From Nymphaea colorata (lineage: Eukaryota; Streptophyta; Magnoliopsida; Nymphaeales; Nymphaeaceae), in the NCBI RefSeq assembly GCF_008831285.2, contig NW_022204559.1:1-35000 (forward strand): a stretch of DNA of 35,000 nucleotides, given 5' to 3'. This document shows positions 1-11,676 of this stretch, piece by piece; the first letter of the stretch is position 1; each line of letters starts with the position of its first letter. Position numbers and translations under genes: made by a program. Below the pieces are notes generated by a model that saw nothing but the letters and a program-made list of their open reading frames with translations, searched no databases and was not told where the DNA came from.

Positions 1-127
1 ATAAAGCTACGAATGATCTTATCAAACATTCTCAGGACAGACACAAGAAGTCAAAAAGACCATGAAAGCATGGAGGGAGACAGATGCAAGACAATGCAAA
101 GGAAGACATCTCAGTGATAGCTGTGGG

Positions 128-372
128 AGAGAGAGAGAGATCTTTGTTTTGTTAACAAATCATTCTTTTTGTTTACCATTCCAATTTTTTTGGTTCTGAA
201 ATGTCTAAGGTGGAGCTTAATGGTTCAGTTTTATTCTTTCCTTATTTTCTTTTCAATGGAAACATGACTAACACTTCAAAAAGCAATAAGTTTTGCTCAT
301 GGGAGGAATGCATCAATATAAGTTGTGGCCACAATATGATGAGCAAGAGAATCCGAAGGTTAAACTTTCCAT
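128..372. repeat. Direct repeat, copy 1 (partner at 15001-15335)
   Basis: A GA run, then a T-rich stretch and a block beginning ttctgaaatgtctaaggtgg recur at 15001-15335 in the same orientation with small indels. The partner copy sits just beside a CNL leucine-rich-repeat scrap on the minus strand, so this is probably 3'-flanking DNA of the CNL family. The small open frame at 201-398 lies inside the repeat, is not kept open in the partner, and is not called as a gene. Confidence 0.75.
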
Positions 373-584
373 TGTTTTTAGGTTCTACACTTCAATAAAT
401 TAAAAAGGTACAGAAGGTTGCATGGCAATCACCACCAGCAAGGCATATGATATTGAAGTAATGGTCAAAGCCCTGTCAGAGCATATACTTCATGTGTCTT
501 CGCACCTCCCTCTAGCCAAGTCAATCACTACTTGCCAACTGGCATGAATATGTTATTTGGCAACCTCATGATTCAGGCTTCTAC
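373..584. other. Intergenic, no feature seen
   Basis: No gene, RNA or clear repeat was recognised between the flanking repeat and the first MITE. Confidence 0.5.
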
Positions 585-776
585 CAGGGGCGAAGCCAAG
601 GGAGATGGCCCACAGGGGTTTTGCCCACCCCTTAATTTTTCTTTTAAATTTATATGTAATTATATAAAATTTACTTGTCTTGTGTAAAAATTTGAAAAAT
701 GATATTTCAGCCCCTATCAAAATTCGGAAAACTTTAATTCAGCCCCCCCTTATGAAATTTTTTGGCTCCGCCGCTA
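585..776 (+). mobile_element. hAT-like MITE, copy a
   Basis: A 192-bp non-autonomous element. It opens CAGGGGCGAAGCC and closes GGCTCCGCCGCTA, which are imperfect inverted termini of the same type as the copy at 15903-16095. The interior is AT-rich with a doubled 'cagcccc' block near the right end, as in the other copies. The flanks are GCTTCTAC (577-584) and CCTTCTAC (777-784), a 7-of-8 match expected for an aged 8-bp target-site duplication of the hAT superfamily. No transposase is encoded. Confidence 0.8.
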
Positions 777-2138
777 CCTTCTACCATGGATTATGCAGAA
801 GACGTGCACTGTTAGGTCCCAGACAGCATCATACTTCGGACCTGGATGGTGAGAGGCCCACTCTTGGCCTAGAGAAGAAGACCCAGTTTAAGGGGAGCGG
901 GTTGATGTTGTCCCGGCTTGACCTGCATCTGTCTCTCTACCCTTGAACCGGCTCCTACCTGCCACACTTGACAAGAGCCATCATACACATTCAAGGAGGC
1001 TATCTCATGGTCCAGATCTCAGTGTGGGCCCACACCCTACTCAACCTTTGCCAGCACCCACTTATTGTAGCATGTCTCTCTGCCTCAAGAAGAAGTTAGC
1101 CTTGCCAGACCAGTGCCCAACTCTAGCAACAAGGCTTGGACACGGTACACAGTGAAAGAAAGAAGACATTTTGATAATTTATTGAAAAAATGTCCTCTAT
1201 AGTCTTTTTACTTTTTTTTTATTTTCAATATTGTCTTTACAAATAATTTTCCTTTTCAATGTGAACTAAGGGTATTTTAGTCATTAAACCAGACTGGCAC
1301 ACAAAAATTCATCCACCATATGGCACATATAACCAGGCTTGCAATAGGTAGCATCAAAGACTCCGTTGAAATGATTTTGTTGTTTCCTAGATTTAATGAC
1401 TAGATCATTTGCCTATAACTATGACTGCTAAATGTAAGGATAGAAGTGATGTTCCAAACAAGCCTAAGATAGCTAGTCGAATAGAGTGGTTAAGGTCTGG
1501 GGTTGTGCAACCCGGTGGGTTCTTTGGCCTTCTCTTTTTTGCCTTGTTTGGATGGAATGAAACTTAAGGATGTGATTAATGGATGGAAGGGCCAAGAAAG
1601 GAAAGGAATTGAAAGAAAATTGGTAGGGAAAGAAAAGAAAAGGAGAAGAAAATGAAAAAGATTATTATAAAAGCTTGTTTCGATATAAAAGAAAGGGAAA
1701 GAGATAATTTAAATTGATTTACAATAACGTCCTTAACACTTGAACTTATTATCTAACTAAAAATATTTGATTAGATGACCCGATTCAATAGTACTACATG
1801 TCTATCTCTAAAAAATAACAACATTGTACTTATGTTATTTTTTATTTAATAAAAAGTAACCAATTAAATACTCGATGGTACTTAGCTAGAAAATTCATGG
1901 GTTCTTTCTTATACTTAATTTTTTTAACATTCTTTTAAATTTTTTTAACGTTACCGACTGGAACAGATTAGAAATGGGTGCTTCTACATGTGCATTCATT
2001 ACTATTGCCATCTTCCCCGGTTTCACGAAGAAAGGCAAAGAGACAAATGTAGAAACCAGGTGGCTGACACTGTCGACTGGTAAACTTCAGTTCTACGAAA
2101 TTGGTGGAGAGTACATAACCTGCCCACTTTTTTTTTTT
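777..2138. other. Intergenic; GC-richer unclassified block then AT-rich DNA
   Basis: Positions about 785-1155 are distinctly GC-richer than their surroundings and contain two adjacent short open frames (680-946 and 943-1155) with no recognisable protein family. The block has the look of a decayed dispersed repeat, but no second copy occurs in the window. From 1156 to 2138 the DNA is AT-rich with purine runs. No gene is supported. Confidence 0.45.
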
Positions 2139-2898
2139 TCAAAACAAAAAATTTATTTAGCCCATCGGAGTTGTGATCTGACCAATGACTAGAAGCACAA
2201 CTTGTCCGAGCCACAAGGGAAGGCCCAGCTAGGCCCACAGGTAGCTATCAACGTCCTTGCCAAACTTATGGGACTCGTACTAATGCAGTTCAGCTGTTGT
2301 CTTTCAACAAACCCTGTTTGACAGAACCATGAGCTCAGTACTAGGTGTGAAAGGTCTCTCTAACAATAGCAACAGAGCAAGATCAAGTGGCACTAGCCAG
2401 GTAAGGTTAACTATTTGCTATCATGTTGGTTTAAAAGAAGAAATCCAACATTTTTCCTGTGGCTTATATATACATACATATATATATATATTATATTTTT
2501 TTAAGAATACATTTTTTGGTTTTATATATATATATATATATATAATAGATAGCAGTAGAATTCGACTGCTATCTTGATAAGTGTGTGTAGGGCGTGGAAT
2601 AGTTGGGTCAGATGCTGCTGATTTTGGCCCAGAAGTTTATCTTCATCAAATTTAAGTGTTTTTTATTTTTGACGAAAGTCGATTTCTTTCTTTTCATTTT
2701 TGTCCACTTGTGTGCCGCTCAGCGTACCTTCTTTAGATGCCTCGTATTTTAGCTTCTTTTTTTCTCCAAACTGTGATTAGCTTTTTTAAATAAATTATTT
2801 GATTTAAATTTTTAATGATGTCTCAGCATTAATTATTTTTCTCGCTTTACATCATTAAAAATCAAATGCCAATATTTTAAAAGACAGTGTTATAGGAG

Positions 2899-2900
<2 letters not shown>
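2139..2900 (+). repeat. Segmental repeat, copy 1
   Basis: Shares ordered blocks with about 7190-7935 (same orientation) and, in part, with 27600-28200 (inverted). Examples are atttatttagcccatc, gtgaaaggtctc followed by aacaatag, atcaagtggcactagcca, and the segment around gtctcagcattaattatt near 2820. In copy 2 this DNA lies directly upstream of the CNL pseudogene, so the repeat is probably intergenic DNA duplicated together with CNL genes. It contains AT microsatellites at about 2467-2545. The short open frames inside are not conserved between copies. Confidence 0.8.

Positions 2901-2902
<2 letters not shown>

Positions 2903-2946
<44 letters not shown>
2903..2946. repeat. (TA)n microsatellite
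   Basis: A pure TA dinucleotide run of about 44 bases at the right edge of the first segmental repeat. Confidence 0.97.
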
Positions 2947-2951
<5 letters not shown>

Positions 2952-3890
2952 ATTGCAGTCAAATCATGTCAGGTTAAGTATGTTCTTTTCTTTTAATTTC
3001 ATTACTGTCAAGCGAAGCTTGGCCAAACATGGGCTTGGATCTTGATGGCTGGGGTGAGCCAGGCTTGAGACTTGATGGCTGGACCGAGCCCAGGTTATAC
3101 ATTCACATGCTGTTATTGAACTTTTGCCAATCAAGTAAATTGCTGAGAAACAGGTGACCCAGGAGGGCCTGCTTCCTTATAAAACAACCGATGCCAAAAG
3201 CCTCATATGGACTTCTTGGTGTGATTTCTTAGAATCTTACACTTTGCAAAAATTATATATTTTCAATGCTTTCAAATATCCACTTGAATTAAAAAAACAC
3301 ACTATAAAATGCATGATTTATAAATTATTCGACTATAAGTAGTTTCCATATATTTTTTTCAAATGTACGCAGGTTTTTCAGATTTTGGGTATGTGTTTTA
3401 AATTTGTGAAGATGATTAAATGCATATTAATGACATAAATATGAAAAACAAAACTTTGAAGATCGCTCAAATAATGGCCGGCTTGGGATTTTATCGTATC
3501 AGCTAATTAATTGGGGCCTTTGTGCATCAATTGATGGATATAAAACAAAATAATATTTGAAATTGTTTTTTAAAATTTTCGTAAAGGAAAAAGGTATTTT
3601 TTATTATCTGTATCGATTCAAGCCAAAGGACATTGCCTTCTGTTTGACCCAAACAGCATCGCATTTAACATTTATACAAGGTACGTGCTGGTATTCACAT
3701 AATTGATTTTTGTTTTCAATTACGAAAAAAAATCAAATGAGAGAGATGGTCATCAATTTGAGCAAGTTTAAAACAGCTAGACAAGACTCTGTTGATGCAT
3801 AAATTGAACAAGAGCGGCAACGAAATGACAACACACATATTTAACCAAGATAATTAATTACAATTTGTCACCGATTTTCAGTAACATTAT
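2947..3890. other. Intergenic, 3' flank of CNL pseudogene
   Basis: AT-rich sequence without a supported gene. It contains a short internal duplication around 3040-3095 (gatggctgg followed by gagcc, twice). The start of the neighbouring pseudogene's 3' end is set by a TAG at 3891-3893. Confidence 0.5.
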
Positions 3891-6800
3891 CTATACACGT
3901 GTAATCTTTCCCCTAAAACAGTCGCTTAACTCCTGTAGCAGATGGAGTGCTGGACATGAGATAATTGTCAACATTTCAAGCTTGGAGAGGCAGGCGATCC
4001 GTTGCTGTGCATCCGTGGGACATGTTGTTTCATTTTGTTGTGGAGTAATATTATTGACGTCCACCAGAGACTTCAGATTGGGTAACTTAGAAAGCCATAG
4101 TCTTCTCAGTTTGGGGAGGCATTGCCAGTGGCCTCCCAAGCAGATGTCCTCAGAGAAAGAGTATAGTTACAATGTCTCCAGTTGGGAGAGACCCCACACC
4201 CACTGAGGCACCCCATTGCCACTTCCATACACATGCAACGTCTCCAATTTAGGCAAGTCACCAATCGTGTTGAGCCCATCACAGTCAGAAATATTCAAGG
4301 ACTTCAACAAAGGCATGCTCAGCAATGCACAGAATGTTGGGCATTCTCTGACCTGCAAATTTTCCAATGATTTAATTCCTATCACTGTTGCCAGCAATGG
4401 GCAACGTTCCAGGCATAGTGTCCACAGGTCCACATAGTTGGTGTCCAAATACCACACTGGCCTATCTCTTTCATAATCACAAATTGCCAACCTCTCTATA
4501 CCATGTGGAGGTTCCAAAGCCTCCAGCAAACCCCTCTCTTCAGAAGCACTACCCACTCTGTCATCATCTCCCACCTTGAAGTACAATTCCACACCATTCA
4601 GTTCATGCTTCTCCTTGAGATGTACCTTCTTTGCATCGATCACTTTCACCCTTCCTCCCCGCAAACCTTCAATGGACAATTCCCCCTTTAGTTTGTTCAA
4701 GTCTTTTGGTTCATTAATATTTCAACCTCTTGTCTTCCCTTTGTCATCGCATACCATAAACCTATGCAAGGTCCGTAAATTGGTAAGCTTCCCCAAGCCT
4801 TCAGCTACAAATTCCAAACACTTTGTTCCTTTCAGCCCAAGATACCTCAAGTTGCACAGTTCGCCCATTTCCTTGGGCAACTCTTCAATATCACTATGAC
4901 TTAAATCCAATGTTCGCAAGTTACGGAACCTGCCGATTGAACTGGGCAAGGGTCTCACTTTAGAATAGCTGAGATCGATATATTTTAGAAGTGAAAGGCC
5001 TTCAATGGACTTTGGCAACTCATGAATATGCTGACATGCCCTCACTGACAACACCCTCAACGACTTGAAATTGGTTATGTGTTTAATATAAAACAGAGGC
5101 AAGTGTAACTTGGAACCGGAACCGGAATCCGATTTTAAGTATATAATATAAGGCAGAGGGAAGTCTGACTTGGAATCAGCCAACAATGTGCACACCTTAT
5201 TTGCTGTTTCCAAGGCATTAGGCTTGTGTCCCTCTGCATCATCGTGTACACTAAGTAATGACAGATGGTGGGTGTGCTCAGTAGCAGAGGCATGGCTATA
5301 TTCCCTTCCATCTATATATAAGGCAAGGTCATGCAAAATGTTATGCAACGTGAGATGAGTGCCCTCATAACCATATCCATGCGCTTTTTCAATCAAGCAT
5401 CGGTTCATCAGATCATCAATGTATTGGTTTGCTGTCACTTCCACATCTATGCCTTCCTTTTCCTCTATCAATCCATGCGCCAACCATTGCCAGATCAATC
5501 TCTCCCTTTCAATCTTATAATCCTTTGGATAAATGCAGCAATACACAAAACAGCTCTTTAAATAATGCAGCAAATCATCATAGCTCAGCATGAGACCTGA
5601 AAGAATTTTGCCACCGATTTCAGCTGCAGGCATCTCCCATTCCCATATCTTACTACCCTTCACGAATTTCCAGTCTTTTGTATGCATTTCTTGGTACGCA
5701 TCATCGACCCTACCGTCTTAATCACAAGCAGCAACCCACCACACTTCCTTACTATTCTCTCTCCAACATCTCTGATCCTATGCAGCACCAAATCTTCTTC
5801 TGTTTGGCTTGCCTCCTTTAGAAACAACTCCCAGCTTTGGTCAAAACTAAATTCTGGTAATTCATGGACATAAGAAGCACACATCCCTTTCGATACATTT
5901 TTCTTTCAACTGGTAATCAAAATATTGCTCCCCATTGCACCCGCCATCAATGTTCCCTCTACCTCTTCCTCCCACCATTCTAGTTCCCACACATTGTCTA
6001 GGACCAACAAAAATTTTCCTTTAAGAGCTCATTCTGTAATTGTGTGCACAACTCACTCATGGAACAATAAGGGTTTTCTCTAGATCCCTTGCACACTTCC
6101 CTTAGTATCTGCCGCACCAAAACCTTACGGTTTCGCCTCTCCGAAACACAAACCCACCATCTACATTTTCCAAAATGTTCTTCGACTTCTTTAAAGACCA
6201 TTTTTGCAAGAGTTGTTTTGCCGATTCCACCTTTTCCTACAATAGAAATAATAGAAATACCACCCTTCTGTGCCTTACTACTTTGTATAGAGTCATTCGA
6301 CCAGAGCTTTTCTACTATCACCTTTTTATCATCCACCCTCCCTGTAGGTGGTTGTACACCCATGTGATGGGTTGTCTCTCGGGGGTTGTCATGTTCACCA
6401 CGAACAGGACCCTCATTACCAATATCTCTTGGTGTTATTCCGAGCACATCCGCCATTATCTTATTTGTTTCTATTTTATCAAGCTTTTGGCTGATATTTT
6501 TAATATCAATTGCAAGGTTGTAGGAAGCAGATACATGTTCCTTAAAGCAAGAGCACAGAATGGTCCAGGGCTTCCTTACCTTGTTCCATGAAGTTATAGA
6601 ATGCTTGTCCCTTTTGCAAATTGCAATTGTGCTTTGGTATCCTTCGATGATGTCCTGGGCATCATAGAAAATATCCTTCAGCTCTCTCTCAAGATCTCAG
6701 TTGCGCTCATTGCTGAAAAAGGGCTTGTGATCTGTGACTTTGAGGGCCTTCCCAAAGTATCTCAGCTTCTGCTGGAGCATGTCGAGATCGTCTTTGGCAT

Positions 6801-6897
6801 TCAAGATGAGGTCCACCTTTTCTTTCAACAAGCTGGTTACATCCCCCAACAGAATAGAAACAGGTGTTTACACAAGGGTGTTGATTACTGTTGTCAT
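3891..6897 (-). pseudogene. CNL (CC-NBS-LRR) resistance gene pseudogene A
   Basis: An intracellular immune-receptor gene, apparently intronless, read from an ATG at 6897. A Rx-type coiled coil (about 6840-6480) is followed by an NB-ARC with P-loop GKGGIGKTT (6237-6211), RNBS-A, kinase 2 LLVLDNVW (usual LDDVW), kinase 3 ILITS, GLLLV in place of GLPLA, RNBS-D CFVYCCIYPKDY, and LHN in place of MHD. Leucine-rich repeats run from about 5080 to 3900 (for example NLRTLDLSHSDIEELPKEM). The frame is broken by TAA at codon 10 (6870-6868), TGA at 6699-6697, a frameshift near 6013, TGA at 5908-5906, a frameshift near 5688, TGA at 4724-4722 and TAA at 4169-4167. At the 5908 stop, paralogue B has arginine (TSRK), so a CGA or AGA to TGA change is likely. 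Homology is strong on both sides of every lesion, so this is a pseudogene and not separate small genes. Confidence 0.93.
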
Positions 6898-6952
6898 CTC
6901 CTCCTCTGTTTTTTTCTTGGTGGAAGAAAGACCTAGCAGAGGAAGAGAACTA

Positions 6953-7052
6953 GAAATCTGAAAATGGAAGAAGAGGAAGATGAAGCAATGCCAAACGAAT
7001 TTAGGTCCGCCATTGCTTAAATCTGAAAATGGAAGGAGAAGGAAGACGAAGG
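6953..7052. repeat. 65-bp-spaced local duplication upstream of CNL A
   Basis: The purine-rich segment around aaatctgaaaatggaag at 6953-6987 recurs at 7018-7052. It lies in the presumed 5' leader of the CNL pseudogene. The second copy, not the first, is the one that continues into homology with the inverted segment ending near 28345. Confidence 0.75.
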
Positions 7053-8060
7053 AAGTGCTCTACAGGCTGGCAAGGTCCATGATTCCCGAACCACAAAGTT
7101 CTACATCACCAACACTTCCTCTTCCTCACGTTTGTCTGATTTTTCATTGTATTATGTAAAAATCTTGGATGCATGATTTCTTTTTCGAAATCCAAAATTT
7201 TATTTAGCCCATCCTAGTTTTGTGATATGACCATTGACTAGAAGTACAACTTGTTTGTGCCATCATCCTTGCAGAAGTGGTGGTGTTGTTGCAACTTGCA
7301 CGTCACCCACTCTGGGTGGGGGGATGTGAAAGGTCTCCCTAACAATAGCTAGAGTGAATGATCAAGTGGCACTAGCCACAAGTTGGCTCAGACCAATTAG
7401 ATAGCCAGGGCTAGGTGTTGTTACTAGTCTTTTCAGCTATTTCCTTTCAAGTGGGCTTTCTTGATTTCTCCAAAAGGCTGCAGTTGACGGTTTAAAGCAA
7501 GTGATGCAAGAAGCAAAATCCAACAATAACTCCAAAAATAAAAAATCGTTCTTCCATCAGAAAAATAAACATTATAGGCTAAGTGCATTCATGGAGAGGT
7601 ATGTAAGCGAATAGAATTTGAAAATGAAGACAAAGTCAATTTTTTTTCTTTTCATTTTTGTCATACCTTTGTCCACTTGCGTGTGGTTCAGCCTACAATC
7701 TTTAGATGCCTCATATTTTCTTTTCCTCTTAAAATTCCAATCGAGTTATCAAGAACAAATTGATATTTGCCCCTTTGCTTTTTTTTCAGACGGTCATTCA
7801 TTTTCTTAAGAAATTATTTGTTTTAAATTTTTAATGTTGTCTCAGCATTAATTATTTTTCTCAACTTTAAAATGTTAAAAAAAGTCAAATACCATTAATT
7901 TAAAAAATATGTCAGTATTATAAGAGAAATTAGAATATAATGTACATGATGGGTATTATTGAATCTCTCAAATGAGAATGTAAATCAAGTTGTTAAGAGA
8001 TCAGTGAGTCCATATGGTCTCTTATTCGTCTAATATGTAGTTTATAACTAGAATATTTCT
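7025..8060 (+). repeat. Segmental repeat, copy 2 (CNL 5' flank)
   Basis: Upstream DNA of CNL pseudogene A. About 7190-7935 matches copy 1 (2139-2900). The whole stretch 7025-8060 matches 28345-27450 in inverted orientation, including gtgctctacaggctggcaag at 7054-7073, the gaccattgactagaagtac block, and the 7935-8060 segment that copy 1 lacks. Several T-rich open frames here, such as 7618-7809, are not conserved and are not called. Confidence 0.8.
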
Positions 8061-8393
8061 TCTCCTTTTCTTCTTCTTACAACAGAATCTAACTAGATCA
8101 ATCTAAATTTGATTCCACAAAGTAGAATAGCTAAATTGCATTTGATGTCTGTTTGTAATAATCCTATACAAAATTGACCATTTGCAATTCATTATGTCCT
8201 CACATATGGAGAAAGCCCCAAGAGGTGTGGCGTAGTCGGTCGAACCAATGAATGTTCACTGTTAGTTCATTTATTATGAGTACTACTGCTAGAGACTGCA
8301 AAAGATAGACGTGTGACACTTTAGTTGACATGTGTACTTCTCTCCACCGAGGACTGGGTTTGAAGAAAAAAGAAAGGGGCTTCGGCCGCTTAA
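8061..8393. other. Segment present in copy 2 but absent from inverted copy 3
   Basis: The inverted copy passes from the block matching about 8060 into the 115-bp repeats through only a few dozen bases of unrelated DNA, so about 330 bases here are extra in copy 2 or were lost from copy 3. The block contains gtggcgtagtcggtcgaacc near 8227 and ends cttcggccgcttaa. It could be an inserted non-autonomous element, possibly tRNA-derived, but no boundary duplication was established. Confidence 0.4.
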
Positions 8394-8895
8394 GGGTATT
8401 CATATAAACTAAAGCAAAAAACACAGTTGTGAAATGAATTTAATCCAAACCACCAATCAGTTAAGAAAACATGGTGACAAGAGCATCATTTTCATTATGA
8501 TAGGCCAAGGGTATTCGTATAAACTAAAGAAAAAAAAGGCAGTTGTCATATGAATTTAATCCATAATATCCACCAGTAAAAGAGATAAAGTGACGAGAAC
8601 ATCATTTTCTTTACGATAGACAAAGGGTGTTTGCAAAAACTAAAGCAAAAAAAGACAGTTATGAAATGAATTTAATCCGAAGCATCCAGCAGTCAAAAAG
8701 ACAGTGATAAGAGAATAATTTTATTTACGATAGACCCAAAAGAATGGCTGCGAGGTGCATGAACTGGCATTAAGCACTAAGAGATTGTATTGCTCGTTCA
8801 TTGAGGAAGAAGCCCCTTTAACCCTTCCCATAAACTAAAGAAAAAAAAAGCAGTTGGGATATGAATTTAATCCATAATATCCACCAGTAAAAAGC
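8394..8895. repeat. Tandem array, about 115-bp unit
   Basis: Units begin near 8394, 8509 and 8626, with a partial unit near 8825-8895 after an unrelated 85-bp spacer. Each contains a core of aaactaaag, an A-run, cagtt, then atgaatttaatcc, followed by an ATCATTTTC-type block and gatag. The inverted copy near 27310-27420 has only about one and a half units, so the array expanded here or contracted there. Confidence 0.8.
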
Positions 8896-10057
8896 AAGTT
8901 TGCTCAGCTTAACAATTAGTGCATGCCGTGAAGCAGCAACTGCAGTACTTTCTATCTATTTCTTCAAACTTCAATCTTCCATCTGACATTTCCTAGTTCC
9001 TGTTTTTTATGCTTTACTCTGTATGTGTCAATATGCATGCATGCATCTGTGTATGTGTGTGTGAGAGAAAGAGAGAGAGAGAGAGACAGAGCGACAGTAA
9101 AAAACAGGACAGTTGAGTGACAAAAAAGGAGTCCACCCATGAGAAATGAGATTACTTCACCAAAGAGATATTGCCTCAGGGGCCCCAACCACCAAGAAGT
9201 TCTGGCTGGATGACATGGACCCTGCACGCTTTTGCATATGGCTGCCATGTTACTCTTTGTCAAAAACTTTTCATGTTGACATGACACCCCTCAATTTTTT
9301 TCCCCTCTCTATGTATCTTAAACTTGTTTTATAGTCAACGTTAATGGCACCGCAAGGTTTAAATCCCAAGTCAATAATAGATGGTAAATTTTCACTTTCT
9401 ATGTCTAGCTGAAAACAACAAATCCTTCATCTCATTTCCCCACATTAATTTTGAAGTTCTTCAACTCCAGACATTTTGAGCCCACAATGCCAGCTAGCCA
9501 AACAAGTTCTGCAACATCAGCCACAGGCATCATATCTCATATAAATGGAAAATTCAAGGCCAAGATGTCAATAGACATGCATGAATGAGTATACACATCC
9601 AACATGTCTGTTTCAACACCACCAAACCTTGGATTAAAACTTACATCACCAAGAGTCTACCCGTTGAACATGTGTAAATAGTTGGTTATCAACGTGACTG
9701 CCCACTTTTTTTAATTTCCCTTACATGATGCCTTTATCTTCATGATCTTCAATGCGTTCATGATCTGCATGTTGTAAGCTTGGGACAAAGAATATAGAAG
9801 TCAGCATCCCGTGAAGTCTGATGTGCATCATCTTCATTCCTACGTTCAGTAGCTGGTTCCACAATTTTTTTGAAGGTGAAATTGCTCTCTTGCTTGAGAG
9901 TCTAGAGTAAACATTTCTTTAGGAGTAACAAACCTTAATACACATTACCGTTAGTTGGTTGAATCAGTTCATGTGATTGAACCGCATTCCCATTGTGTTA
10001 TCAACTTATATTCTAACAATTGAACACATGTTGTGCCACTTCATTACACACAGACAC

Positions 10058-10104
<47 letters not shown>

Positions 10105-10921
10105 CAAACTGTCATAAAATATGAGAAATAGTAACTAGCATTGTGGTCAAATGGCTGTCCATCCATTAGCAATAATTTTCTTGACCAAGAGTAGTACACC
10201 TAATTAAAGTTACAACATACAGTTCTTGATTGATATTCAAATTTGGGCATCCTGAATAAGGGGACAGACAAATTTTTACCTCTTAAAGGACTCACATCAC
10301 TGCACACCATATATCAGTTTAACAACAGTTAATTTTCCATGTGCCACATGCCCAATTCTACCTGAAAAATTGGAATAAATGGTCACTCAGTTTGTGTGCA
10401 TACCTCAGGCGGGAACATTAAAAATTCTTTTACAGTTATAAACAAAGTAAATAATCACCTTTTTCACCCAACGTAAATCTTCCCTCCTTTTACATTCTCT
10501 CTTTTTTAACTTGGGTATCTTTCTTACTGCAAATACATGAAAAGAAAAAAGATTTATCTGAAGAAGAGAAAGGAACTGCAACTAAACAGAAAGATGCAGA
10601 TCTGAAACGGGTGCAGTTGATACATCCTTTTCAGGGAGGGTGCATGCACTGCTCTTCAGGGAGCTGTGGTTATAGCATTCCTGCCTACTGGGGTTCAAGC
10701 AAGGTAAACACTGTGGCTGTTAGGGGAACATTATAGAATATGAAAAATTTATACAGACACCACCAACAGCAGATGCTGAAATCTTGCTCCCTCTTTCGCT
10801 AGATTCACACCGAACGTGAATCTAAGCTGATGAAAACCATCTCCTTCTTATGGTTCACAATATAATCCTCTGCTATGTTCATCCATGTCGACAGCCTTCA
10901 CACGAGAAAACAGATCGCATG
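8896..10921. other. Intergenic, two microsatellites only
   Basis: About 2 kb without a supported gene. It contains a GA run at about 9061-9087 and a (TA)n run at 10060-10102. The open frame at 8964-9287 (minus) is driven by the GA run and has no recognisable family. Confidence 0.55.
10060..10102. repeat. (TA)n microsatellite
   Basis: A pure TA run of about 43 bases. Confidence 0.97.
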
Positions 10922-11238
10922 TCAGGAACAGATGAAGTCAAGATGGTCCATTAACTCCTGCCGCAGATCAAGTGCAGAACAGCTGTCAATTGTCAACAAT
11001 TCAAGCTTGAAGAGGCAGGCGATCTGTTTCTTTGCATCCGTGGGACATGTTGTAGCTACTGCATCATTTTGTTGGAGAGTAATGTTATTGATTTCTGCCA
11101 AGGACTTGAGATTCGGGATGTCAGAAAGGCATAGGTATCTTAGTTTCGGGGGGCATTTCCAGTAGCCTCCCAAGGTGATGTCCCCGGTGAAACCTTCCAG
11201 TAGCAATTCCTCCAGTTGGGAGAGACACCACACCCACT
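10922..11238 (-). pseudogene. CNL pseudogene B, C-terminal LRR fragment
   Basis: The last leucine-rich repeats of a CNL protein, ending in TGA at 10922. The residues WCLSQLEELLLEG and PPKLRYLCLSDIPNLKSL align with WGLSQLETL and LPKLRRLWLSKLPNLKSL of pseudogene A, and both share a CPTDA motif followed by a terminal helix. Where A has a TAA after QLETL, B reads leucine, so the two paralogues decayed independently. Homology stops abruptly near 11238. The NB half of what is probably the same gene resumes only at 12812, on the other side of a copia remnant, and about 1 kb of the LRR region is missing. Confidence 0.85.
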
Positions 11239-11559
11239 GGAAATGGATTGGATTTATATCAGCTTGAAAATGGATTCAACATGCATATTCTTGAATTATG
11301 ACAAGTAAAAACATATCCATTTGCTGTAACAGCTTTATGCGGGTTAGGCCCCTTACCTTCATTCAAACAAGATCACCTATACAGGGAAAGGTTAGCTTTA
11401 TATAAATGCTAATTTTCACAATCAGAAAAACAAAGGGTTGACTAAACCCTCCAGATGAGCAAAAAGAGAAAACCAATTATGAGCAGCTGTTGGTCTTCAC
11501 AAGATAAATTTCCCCTCTCCTTTAGATGGGCATTATGAACACACCAAAATCGACCATAG
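11239..11559. other. Unassigned DNA between LRR fragment and copia remnant
   Basis: About 320 bases with no convincing homology to either the CNL family or copia. It may be the decayed 5' part of the retroelement or a separate insertion. Confidence 0.35.
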
Positions 11560-11676
11560 AGTTCCCTTTTTCCGCCTTCTCCTTGTACTCAAAACCTTCT
11601 AAAAATCTGCTGCAAACAGCCCATGCAGCTCTGATGCGTTCTGCCATCTTGATATTGGTAACATCAATAAAAATAA

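Noticed and set aside
680-1155. Two adjacent frames overlapping by four bases, as in a bacterial operon
   Set aside because: The setting is a plant nucleus. The first frame starts inside a MITE, and the rest looks like a decayed repeat.
1478-1530. Possible tRNA gene
   Set aside because: There is some box B resemblance (ggttgtgcaacccggtgggtt), but no cloverleaf could be folded by eye.
4182-4899. Several plus-strand open frames opposite CNL A
   Set aside because: They are antisense shadows of the LRR coding strand and have no independent homology.
8394-8895. CRISPR-like array
   Set aside because: The units are contiguous diverged 115-bp tandem repeats without short identical repeats and unique spacers, in plant DNA.
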